Assembly: GCF_038725785.1 (NCBI RefSeq)
Contig: NZ_CP109796.1
Coordinates: 7,626,501-7,690,500, forward strand
Direction: 5' to 3'
DNA from: Termitidicoccus mucosus
Lineage (GTDB): Bacteria; Verrucomicrobiota; Verrucomicrobiia; Opitutales; Opitutaceae
DNA: 64,000 nt
Shown here one piece after another: positions 43,798-51,900 of the stretch (position 1 is its first letter; each line of letters opens with the position of its first letter). Under the pieces are notes generated by a model. The model was not told where the DNA came from and searched no databases. It saw only the letters and a program-made list of their open reading frames with translations. The position numbers and the translations under genes were made by a program.

Positions 43798-46700
43798 ATG
43801 AAAAAGAATACCTCATTCCTATCCATCGGCCTTTTCCACCCCGGGGCATGCGTGGCCTTGGCAGTCCTCCTCGGCGTTTGTGCCAACGCAGCCGCGGGGA
43901 CCCTTGTCCTGTCGAATCGTTCCGGCACCGTGGGGGACACGACATACCGGTCGGCGAACCTGTCAACCGTGGAGCAGGCGTATGCCGACGGTATGGCATC
44001 GGGGCTGCAGTTCCGCACCACCACCAATGATCCGCGCATGGTCTTTGTCCATCAGCCCGTGCAGGCTGAGGAATGGAAATCGCTGTGGGTGAAATTCACA
44101 CGGAAGCCGGTGCACGAGGGCGAGCAGTTGGAGTTTTATTTTATCACCAAGGCCGATCGGCGTTACGGGGAGGACAAGGAGAAACGCGTGTCCATCCCGG
44201 TGCGAACGGGGAGCACCGAGGTGGTGATCGACCTGCAGTCCGTGCCGGGCTGGAAGGGGGAGGTGATCGAGACGCGTCTCGATTTCGGCCAGCGCGCCAA
44301 CGTGACCTATCTGGTGGAGGAGGTCTGGTATTCCACCGCAGAGGTGCCCGCACAGCAGTCCGCAGCAGCGGATGATCCGCTCCTGCAACGCATCGAGGCG
44401 GAGCGCTCCGATCCGAAGTGGACCGGCTCCGACGACGAGGCGCTCATCCTCAACACCGAGTATCTAGTCCCCTTGGGCAGGGAAAAGCCCGTGCTGCTCC
44501 CCGTGTCGCGGGAAGACAGGGAGGGGGGTGCGAATGACACGGTCGCGTTTGATGTATGGTGGTCGGCGGCGGGCAGTGTAAAGGATGTCGATGGCGGCTG
44601 GGAGTCCGCGCTGTGGTGGCTGCGCGACATGAAGAGCATCACCTTCCGCTACAAGGTCAGGCAGGTGCAGGGTAATCCGGAGCTTGTCGTGCGACTGTAC
44701 GAGCGCGTGGCCGGGGTCGGGCTGAACAACGATGCCTGGGTATGGAAGGCCCCGCTGAAAAAGACCTCGTGCAAGGACAGCTGGCAGGAGGTCGCGCTCA
44801 CCCGGCGTTCCACCGCGTTCCGCCTCACGAGCGAGGGCACCCAGGAGTGGGAGCTGATAAACTACATGACCATGACTTTCCTCGGCAAGGGGCACGATGG
44901 CGCGGAGGTGATCGTGGAAAGCCCGCTCATCCACTTGAACGACGGGCGCACGCTCAAGCTTTGGGACCCGCGGCGGCGTTATGCGCATTTCGACACGGTG
45001 AAGGCCGGGGCGATGGCCGCGCCCGGCGAGGGCCGATTTCTTATCGGCAAAGGCGGCAGCCTGCTCTCGAGCGGGAACGGGCGCGCGCTGCTTCTCGACT
45101 TCAAAAAATGGATACCCAACGTGGGGCTGGCCGCCAACCAGGACATGGTGACACTAGCCGCGCAGTCCGAGTGGCTACGCGGGAACGACATCGGTCTGGT
45201 GTACCAGCAGGGCGGGGCGTACGGGCTGGCCGAGGTGATCTCCGGGGCTAAGGCCTGGAGTACCACCCCGTCCGGGATATCGCGCACCAACTTCCCCGGC
45301 TCCTTCGGCATGGTGGGGGTGATGAAATATTATGACATGACCTCGCTCGCGATCAGGAAGGGGTTTGCGGATGTATTCGATCTTACTGCGCGAGCAGGCG
45401 TGCCCGAGTTCCAGATCATCGAGTCCTACTGGCCGTCGGTCGGTGGATTCTGGAGCGGGGGCGAGGGGAGTCTCGCGCGGCTGAGGGATTCCCTCGCGGG
45501 GCGCGACAGCGGGCTGGAATGGAAAACGCCCGCGGGCACCCGTCGCCTGCATTTCAGGGATTTCTTCAAGGATGCAAACGGATTCATGATGGAGCCTTCC
45601 GGGATCGGCTTGCAGTCCTGGGACGAGTTTGAAGTGCCGAAGCTCGCCGGGGTGCGCTCAGCACAGACGGACGCACAGCGCAGACACTTCTTCCTCATGA
45701 TGAACCTGACGCGGTACGAGGCATTAAAATTCTACGGCGACCTCGGGGCATCCGCGACACGCTCCGGCGTGAAACTGGGCACAGTCATCAACCGGGAAAA
45801 CTATGACAACAGCTTCGATTTTTTGGGGTTAATGGCTGCTCCGGGTGTCAGGGCCATCGGGCATGAGTACTTTGGAAACCCGAGCCACTCGCTTGAAGGC
45901 GCGTTCGAGCATGGGCAGGTGCTTCAGGCGCTTTCCCGCGCCTCCGACACCGAGGTGCGCGCTGTGGTGGAGAGCAATGCCACGGGCACGAGCGGACGCC
46001 CCTACTACGATCCGCAGATCGCCTACGCGGTGTCGTACGCACTCTGGGCGGCGGACAGGCCAGGGAGCGTCGAGAACGACTGGTTGAGTTGGAATGCCGC
46101 TGATCTCGGTCCAAACGGATCGGCGGTCCAGCGTGAGCGCCACGCCGATTTTGTTTTCAAGGGACTGGCATACCTTCACATCCTGCAGGATGACTGGAAA
46201 GTATCCCCACCTGAGAAGTCCTTCGCCATCATACGCAGTCGCAAGCTCAATGACGTGGGAGCCGTGCCGGGCAACTATAGCGAACTGCTGCAGGCGGAGG
46301 CATGGCCGCGCATGCGGTTCGATTTCTCGGAGGCGCGTTTCCTCGGCGATCAACTGAAAACGGGGAGGGTGCTTTTCGGCGAGTGGTCGCATCAGACTGA
46401 GGTGGATACACAGTGGCTGGAATCCTGGCTGGAGGCCCGCGGAGACCGGACTCTGGTGATGAGCGGCTTCCGGCCCGGAAAGGTGCCTGACGGGGCCAAC
46501 TATTCGGCATTCGAGATGCCCGCTTACGTCATCATGAATTCGCAGAGCGGATTTCAAAAACTGGTGGGTAGCCGGGTGGCCAGGATCGCGGGTTTCGCGG
46601 GGCGTCCCCGGTCCGACTGGCTCAACGACGCCGAACTGCCGGAACGCATTGAGCTGCCTGCGTATTATTACCTCGAAACTGCGGGGCGGGGGACCGATGT

Positions 46701-47910
46701 GTTGGTGTCGCTCCGGGGGCAGCCGCTTGTTTCGAGACACGTGCGGGCCAACGGCTCCTCCGTATTGTATCTCCACTACGATCCGTCCAGGGAGACTGCG
46801 GACCTCGACCGCGCCATCCTCCATCGGCTCGCCCAAGAAAGCGGCATACGTCGCGATGTCGTGGGCTCGGAGGGACTGCTTGTCCGCAGATACGAGGGAA
46901 CCAACGGCGTCCTGATCGCGGCATTCGACAGGGTGTGGATGCACGCCTTCAAGTTTACCTACGACCCTCTCGCCGGGTTGCGGATGAAATGGCAGTGGAA
47001 TGGTCCCGAAAGGCATGTCGAACTGCGCGACGACGAGCAGGGCGCCTACGTGGTCGATCTGGTCACGGGAAAAGTGACAGACAGGAAGGCCGGGGAGAAC
47101 AAACTGGTGTTGAACAAGGTCGGCGGAGGCCTGTGGGTGCTGGCCGGGGACAGGGAAACCGCCGACAGGCTGGCGGCACGCGCGCGCCTCTTTCAACCCT
47201 TGCTGCAGAGTTTCGCCGAGCCTGCCAAACCGACGGCAACACGATCCACTGTCGCACCCGCATCGGTTCCCGTGGGACAGAGTCGGTTGATGGACAATCT
47301 GAAGTCGGGCAAAAAACAGACCGTGGTCCTGTTCGGCACCAGTCTGAGCAGGGGCAGCGACTGGTTCCCCTCGTGGTTCCAGCCCGTGCAGGAGATTCTG
47401 GACAAGAAGTTTCCCGGGCAGCTCACCGTGGTCAATTCCGCCGGGAGCGGACAGCATTCGCGCTGGGGCCTGGAGGTGCTGGATGAGAATGTCATCACGA
47501 AAGCACCGGATTGTGTGTTCATCGAGTTTTCGATCAATGACGCAGTGGTCCGGTTCGACCTGTCTCTGGATGAGTCCCGTAAAAATATGAATGGGATGAT
47601 CGATCGGATACAGGCGGCGCTCCCTGGGTGCGAGATCATCCTGCAGATCACCAACCCCGTAGTGGGAAAGTCCGAGGGCGACAGAAGCCATCGCCGCGAG
47701 CAGGAGAAGTACGAGCAGATATACCGCGACATCGCACGTGAGCGAAAACTGGTTCTCATCGACAATGCCCCGCTCTGGCGGGCGATCCTCGAGAAGAAGG
47801 GCGAGCAGTCCTACCGCCAGTTCGTCCCGGACGGCATCCACCCGATAGGCTCCGCCTACAAGGCGGTGACCGTATCCAATATATTACGGACCCTTGGATT
47901 CTCGAAATAA
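43798..47910 (+). CDS. Giant secreted protein, member 3 of the four-paralogue family, fused to an SGNH esterase
   Basis: 1370 residues. It has a signal peptide (CVALAVLLGVCANAAAG), an N-terminal beta region unlike member 2, and the family core with YQQGGAYGLAEVISGA, FQIIESYWPSVGGFW, Glu690 in HEYFGNP and Glu725 in AVVESNATG. The last 210 residues are a separate GDSL/SGNH hydrolase: VVLFGTSLS, VVNSAGSG, VFIEFSINDA and PDGIHP supply the four family blocks. Fusion of an esterase to the core suggests the core also acts on acylated glycans. The gene ends before a bidirectional terminator. Confidence 0.75.
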   Translation: MKKNTSFLSIGLFHPGACVALAVLLGVCANAAAGTLVLSNRSGTVGDTTYRSANLSTVEQAYADGMASGLQFRTTTNDPRMVFVHQPVQAEEWKSLWVKFTRKPVHEGEQLEFYFITKADRRYGEDKEKRVSIPVRTGSTEVVIDLQSVPGWKGEVIETRLDFGQRANVTYLVEEVWYSTAEVPAQQSAAADDPLLQRIEAERSDPKWTGSDDEALILNTEYLVPLGREKPVLLPVSREDREGGANDTVAFDVWWSAAGSVKDVDGGWESALWWLRDMKSITFRYKVRQVQGNPELVVRLYERVAGVGLNNDAWVWKAPLKKTSCKDSWQEVALTRRSTAFRLTSEGTQEWELINYMTMTFLGKGHDGAEVIVESPLIHLNDGRTLKLWDPRRRYAHFDTVKAGAMAAPGEGRFLIGKGGSLLSSGNGRALLLDFKKWIPNVGLAANQDMVTLAAQSEWLRGNDIGLVYQQGGAYGLAEVISGAKAWSTTPSGISRTNFPGSFGMVGVMKYYDMTSLAIRKGFADVFDLTARAGVPEFQIIESYWPSVGGFWSGGEGSLARLRDSLAGRDSGLEWKTPAGTRRLHFRDFFKDANGFMMEPSGIGLQSWDEFEVPKLAGVRSAQTDAQRRHFFLMMNLTRYEALKFYGDLGASATRSGVKLGTVINRENYDNSFDFLGLMAAPGVRAIGHEYFGNPSHSLEGAFEHGQVLQALSRASDTEVRAVVESNATGTSGRPYYDPQIAYAVSYALWAADRPGSVENDWLSWNAADLGPNGSAVQRERHADFVFKGLAYLHILQDDWKVSPPEKSFAIIRSRKLNDVGAVPGNYSELLQAEAWPRMRFDFSEARFLGDQLKTGRVLFGEWSHQTEVDTQWLESWLEARGDRTLVMSGFRPGKVPDGANYSAFEMPAYVIMNSQSGFQKLVGSRVARIAGFAGRPRSDWLNDAELPERIELPAYYYLETAGRGTDVLVSLRGQPLVSRHVRANGSSVLYLHYDPSRETADLDRAILHRLAQESGIRRDVVGSEGLLVRRYEGTNGVLIAAFDRVWMHAFKFTYDPLAGLRMKWQWNGPERHVELRDDEQGAYVVDLVTGKVTDRKAGENKLVLNKVGGGLWVLAGDRETADRLAARARLFQPLLQSFAEPAKPTATRSTVAPASVPVGQSRLMDNLKSGKKQTVVLFGTSLSRGSDWFPSWFQPVQEILDKKFPGQLTVVNSAGSGQHSRWGLEVLDENVITKAPDCVFIEFSINDAVVRFDLSLDESRKNMNGMIDRIQAALPGCEIILQITNPVVGKSEGDRSHRREQEKYEQIYRDIARERKLVLIDNAPLWRAILEKKGEQSYRQFVPDGIHPIGSAYKAVTVSNILRTLGFSK

Positions 47911-47949
47911 CGGCGGGGATCGCAACCCGTCCCGTATCCGGATAAGAAG

Positions 47950-47981
47950 CACCCTCCGAAAGACATCGGAGGGTGTTTTGT
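47950..47981. terminator. Bidirectional rho-independent terminator
   Basis: A perfect 10-bp stem CACCCTCCGA / TCGGAGGGTG with six-base loop, followed by TTTTGTT on the plus strand. It lies between the convergent 1370-residue gene and the oxidoreductase gene and can serve both. Confidence 0.8.
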
Positions 47982-49270
47982 TATTTCCCCAGCGCTTCGT
48001 CGAGCCTGTCCCGGATGTTGCGGGGATCGACCTCCGAGAGCATGATGCCCTGCCTGTGGGCCAGCGCCACCGCGACACCGGCCGCCTCACCGATGGCCAT
48101 GCAGGTGGGCATGACCCTGAAGCTTCCCGCCGCCTCGTGACTGGCGCTGATGCAGCGCCCGGCAGCCGCCATGTTTTCCAGTCCCTCGGGCAGGAGGCAG
48201 CCGTAGGGAATGCCGTAGAGCAGTTCCCCGTTCACCTTGTCAAAATTGGTTTTGGCGTTGTCCGGGCTGTGTATGTCTATCGGATACGCGCAGCGGACGA
48301 CCATGTCGTCGGGCTGTCGTTGTACGGCGATGTCCTGCTCGGTCAATGTGCGGAGTCCGACAATACGCCTCGATTCGCGAACACCGATTTGCGGCCCGGT
48401 TGACAGGATGTGGCTGTTTGCAAATCCCGGGATGTAGCGCTTGAAAAACGAGGCGATAACCCCGGCCTGCTTCCGGCCCTCTATTTCGGCGGCTGTTACG
48501 TCGAAAGGGTTGCACGCATCGTATCCGAGCAGCCGTGACCCGTTGATGGTGATGTGCGTGGGGTTCTTCGGCATAGCCCACCACATGGCGATGTTCTCGC
48601 GGGGTATGTTCCAGTATCCCTCCGCCCTGGCCTGCGCTATTTCCCCTGAAAAACAATCCCCTCCGCAGGCGTACCGGCCGTGTATCAGTTTCCCTCCGCT
48701 CTCGGCCCATTTCTCCGGCTCGAATCCTCCCACCTGGACGATCATCGACATGGGCTGAGTCTTGCCGTCTCCATTCCGGCCGTGGGTGTACCCGGCTCCT
48801 GCCAAGGTGCATGCATCCGCATCACCGGTGGCGTCTATGACAAATCTGGCGCGCACGAGCACTGTGGCGCCCTTGCAGGCGAATCTGAGTATCCATCCCC
48901 CCGCGTCCCGGGAGATTGTCCTGAGCAGGCTGTGATAAAGCAGTTTTCCCCCCATCCGGAGGATGTGGTTTTCCATTATCCGCTTGGATACCTCTACATC
49001 GAAGAAATCCACATGCTCCCCGTCCCCCAGGTATCCTCCATCCGCCTCAAAAATGTCCTTGCGAAGAGCCCGGTACACCGATTCGGACAAATCTTCCCCG
49101 TGGTATTTGTAGTTAATATACGAACTGATGCCCGATACGGTTCCCATCCCGCCCGGGAAACCGTGGCGCTCGGCGAGCAGGACGGAGCATCCATCCCTGA
49201 GGGCGGCTATGGTCGCGCCATATCCGGCGGAGCCCGCACCGATGACTACGCACAGGGTATTTATTTCCAT
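47981..49270 (-). CDS. FAD-dependent oxidoreductase (FAD_oxidored family)
   Basis: 429 residues; the ATG at 49270 (MEINTLCVVIGAGSAG) puts the dinucleotide-binding motif GAGSAG at the N-terminus and is preferred to the ATG five codons upstream. The family marks PGGMGTVSG, FVIDATGDAD and a C-terminal GRCISASHEAAGSFRVMPTC with GEAAGVAVA are present. Such proteins occur beside glycan-degradation genes and are thought to oxidise sugars or glycoside products; the substrate is unknown. It is divergent from the TonB receptor with two operator palindromes in the shared gap. Confidence 0.8.
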   Translation of the reverse strand: MEINTLCVVIGAGSAGYGATIAALRDGCSVLLAERHGFPGGMGTVSGISSYINYKYHGEDLSESVYRALRKDIFEADGGYLGDGEHVDFFDVEVSKRIMENHILRMGGKLLYHSLLRTISRDAGGWILRFACKGATVLVRARFVIDATGDADACTLAGAGYTHGRNGDGKTQPMSMIVQVGGFEPEKWAESGGKLIHGRYACGGDCFSGEIAQARAEGYWNIPRENIAMWWAMPKNPTHITINGSRLLGYDACNPFDVTAAEIEGRKQAGVIASFFKRYIPGFANSHILSTGPQIGVRESRRIVGLRTLTEQDIAVQRQPDDMVVRCAYPIDIHSPDNAKTNFDKVNGELLYGIPYGCLLPEGLENMAAAGRCISASHEAAGSFRVMPTCMAIGEAAGVAVALAHRQGIMLSEVDPRNIRDRLDEALGK

Positions 49271-49347
49271 CAATGGTTGATGCATGAAGGTATCCTGAAG
49301 ACTTGCTTTGTGATTGGACCCTCAAACAATTCCATATGCTCACTTCT

Positions 49348-49363
49348 GTTCAACCGAATGAAC
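49348..49363. promoter_or_regulatory. Regulon palindrome, site 6
   Basis: GTTCAACCGAATGAAC in the divergent gap between the oxidoreductase and TonB-receptor genes; its centre is 34 bp from that of site 7. Confidence 0.75.
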
Positions 49364-49381
49364 CGCGATATCTCCTCGATT

Positions 49382-49397
49382 GTTCAATGGATTGAAC
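49382..49397. promoter_or_regulatory. Regulon palindrome, site 7
   Basis: GTTCAATGGATTGAAC, second of the pair. The 34-bp centre spacing is about three helical turns, which would allow a tetramer to bind both. Confidence 0.75.
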
Positions 49398-49619
49398 GCT
49401 TCGGAGAAAAACAGGGAAAAGACAGTGGAATGTGATTCACGGATGGACTTATCCTCGGCCCATCAGTCATTGATTCCCCCAACCCAAAAGCGTTCCCCTT
49501 GGATTGCATTCTTCCTCATACAAAACGCTATGAGCGGACATGCTTCAGGACATGGAGACTTGGGAAAGGGGATTTGTTTCTTTAAGTCACATCACCCTCT
49601 GTTAACCCGAAAAACCATC

Positions 49620-51800
49620 ATGAAATTGTATTTCATCAGGCCAGTCATCCGAAAGTGTGCCGCATGGGCATGCATCGTCATCATGAGCGCCGCATTGTCC
49701 GCGCAAAGCGTCCAGCCGGTCGCGCCCGGGGAAGAGGAGGAGATCATTATCCTCAGCCCTTTTGAGGTAGTGGAGGAGAGTGATCCTTATCTGGCGACCA
49801 ACGCCGTGTCAGCCACCCGCTTCAACCAGCCCCTCAAGGAACTGCCGATGCCGATTACGGTGCTGACATCGGAGTTCATAAGCGACATCGGCGCGCTCGA
49901 CATCGGCGATGCACTTGAGTACTCCGGTGCCACCAAGAATACGACTTCAATCTCGGAGTCGGTCGATTCTCCCAGCTATAACGGGGTGAATGTATCGCTT
50001 AGGGGCTATACCGTGGATGCTGTTTACAGAAACGGGTTCCGCTGGAGTGGAAATGACGATGTCCTTTTTATTGATCGCATCGAGGTGATCAAGGGACCGT
50101 CTTCCGTGTTTGCCGGTACCATCGGGCCGGGGGGAACGATCAATGTGATCAGCAAAAAACCGTCGAACAAGCCCGAGGGCGTGGCCTCCGTGCGCTACGG
50201 AACATGGGACCGACTACGGGCTGAGCTATTCTGGTCTGCTCCGGTCAACGAATCAAAGACATTCAAATACCTGGTCGGGGTCGCGGTGGAGGAGTATGAT
50301 GGAAGCCCCTATGACTTCGCCAAAAGCCGGAAGAACGTGGTGGGCTCCGCCTTTGAATGGCGTCCCTCCAAAAAGACCACGATCGCGATGGACATGCAAT
50401 GGCTGAAGGTGGATTCCGTGCCGGCGCTTTCATCGGTCATCTATCTGGACCCGTCCCGCACCAAGATTCTCGATCACGTCCCCTTTGCCTTCAACCGCCA
50501 CGGTCCGGAAGCCTATTCCAATTTTGTCCAGATGGGCGGCAGCCTGAGCGTCACCCATTCGTTCAACAATGATTGGTTTCTGAAGATGAGCATCTTCGGG
50601 CGGTATACTGACATAGACCAGCTGCTCACCGACGGCTCCTCGGTCGCGACAGTATATCAGTCGGGTGTACGAACGGTGGGGATACAACCCCGCTCCGTGC
50701 AGGCGAGAAACTACTATTATGTGCCTCAGGTCAATCTCTTCGGACAGATGGCGTACTGGGGGATAAAACACAAGATAAACGTCGGTGTTGACGCCAGTTT
50801 CACTCCGACACAGAAAAACCGCCAGTACAAGGGTGCGAACCAGACGATCAATATGGATTATCCCGAGTATGCTCCCTTCGGTGATCTCACCATTTTTTAT
50901 CAGGACCTGGATGTCTATTCCAACGACCGAGGAGCCACGATAAACAACATATTCACGATGTTTGGCAACCGCCTGACCTTGCTCCAGGGATATCGTTACG
51001 GAACCTCCTACAGCCGCCTGCGGGGACTTCGTGAATCGACTGTGATGGACAAGGCGGCGCATATGCCCTCCGTCAACATATGGAGCTACGGGGTTTCTTA
51101 TGTATTCACCCGCCAGATATCGGGATTCTTCAGTTACGCGGAGTCCTACGTGCCCCAGGGCTGGGCCTTCGATTATTACGGCAACGTGTTTGATCCCATC
51201 CGTGGCAAAGGATACAACTACGGGATCAAGGCGGACTTTTTGAGCAACCGCCTGGCGGTGCAGATCCAGGGATTTAACATTGAGCGTTTTAATATACAGC
51301 AGCCCGATCCCGAGCACCCCGGGTTCAATATCGCGAGCGGTGACGAGAAATCCGACGGATTTGAAATAGGCGTGATCGGGCGTCCTTGGAAGAACTGGCA
51401 GGTGGTAGCCAGCTATGCCTACACGGATGCACGGGTGACAAAGGATCCCACACGCCCCCAGAACGTGGGTACCCACGCCTCCAATAGACCCTATAACCAG
51501 ATGAGTGCGTGGAACAGGTATAACTGGTCCAAGGGGTTCTTGAAGGGGTTTAATGTGGGCGTGGGCGTCACCTACGTGGACGAACGCAGGGGCAATCCCA
51601 ACCTCGCCGACCTGCCCGGCCTCAAGCTGCCCGACTACACGCGTGTCGATCTCGTGGTGGGATATTCAACCAAGATTTTCAAAAACCCCGCATCCCTCAC
51701 GGTAAACATGGGCAATCTTTTTGATAAGAAGTATTATCAGAATTACGACGGTTACGGACCTCCATTCAACGTGAATGTAACCTTGCGCTGTCGTTTCTAG
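49620..51800 (+). CDS. TonB-dependent outer-membrane receptor
   Basis: 726 residues from the ATG at 49620, chosen for the signal peptide (CAAWACIVIMSAALSAQS). An acidic stretch and IILSPFEVVEES, the usual opening in receptors of this phylum, lead into the plug domain (LKELPMPITVLTSEFISDIG, SLRGYTVDAVYRNGFR, IEVIKGPSSVFAG and GGTINVISK) and a 22-strand barrel that ends in an aromatic residue (VTLRCRF). It looks like a FpvA/FhuE-type siderophore receptor, but in this phylum and context the ligand is more likely an oligosaccharide. There is no SusD partner. The 1016-residue gene follows after 100 bp. Confidence 0.9.
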   Translation: MKLYFIRPVIRKCAAWACIVIMSAALSAQSVQPVAPGEEEEIIILSPFEVVEESDPYLATNAVSATRFNQPLKELPMPITVLTSEFISDIGALDIGDALEYSGATKNTTSISESVDSPSYNGVNVSLRGYTVDAVYRNGFRWSGNDDVLFIDRIEVIKGPSSVFAGTIGPGGTINVISKKPSNKPEGVASVRYGTWDRLRAELFWSAPVNESKTFKYLVGVAVEEYDGSPYDFAKSRKNVVGSAFEWRPSKKTTIAMDMQWLKVDSVPALSSVIYLDPSRTKILDHVPFAFNRHGPEAYSNFVQMGGSLSVTHSFNNDWFLKMSIFGRYTDIDQLLTDGSSVATVYQSGVRTVGIQPRSVQARNYYYVPQVNLFGQMAYWGIKHKINVGVDASFTPTQKNRQYKGANQTINMDYPEYAPFGDLTIFYQDLDVYSNDRGATINNIFTMFGNRLTLLQGYRYGTSYSRLRGLRESTVMDKAAHMPSVNIWSYGVSYVFTRQISGFFSYAESYVPQGWAFDYYGNVFDPIRGKGYNYGIKADFLSNRLAVQIQGFNIERFNIQQPDPEHPGFNIASGDEKSDGFEIGVIGRPWKNWQVVASYAYTDARVTKDPTRPQNVGTHASNRPYNQMSAWNRYNWSKGFLKGFNVGVGVTYVDERRGNPNLADLPGLKLPDYTRVDLVVGYSTKIFKNPASLTVNMGNLFDKKYYQNYDGYGPPFNVNVTLRCRF

Positions 51801-51858
51801 CGTTCAGCTCAGCTCGTCTCCTGCGGCCCGAAAACGCTCACTCTGGGCCGTATGCATA

Positions 51859-51878
51859 CCCCCCCCAAAAAAAAAAAA
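51859..51878. repeat. Homopolymer tract C8-A12 before a gene start
   Basis: Eight C followed by twelve A, ending 22 bp before the ATG of the 1016-residue gene. Long homopolymers near a start can vary in length and alter expression, or they may reflect uncertain base calls. Confidence 0.6.
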
Positions 51879-51900
51879 CCTCCATGCCAGACCTCGTACC

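Noticed and set aside
45829-47841. Long open frame on the minus strand (670 residues) opposite the 1370-residue gene
   Set aside because: It lies wholly antisense to a gene with signal peptide and SGNH motifs. Its composition is that of a mirrored GC-rich gene, and it has no recognisable domain.
49620-51800. Iron-siderophore uptake as the role of the TonB receptor
   Set aside because: It has the shape of a siderophore receptor, but no siderophore or Fur-type gene or Fur box was seen, and the operators before it belong to the sugar regulon.
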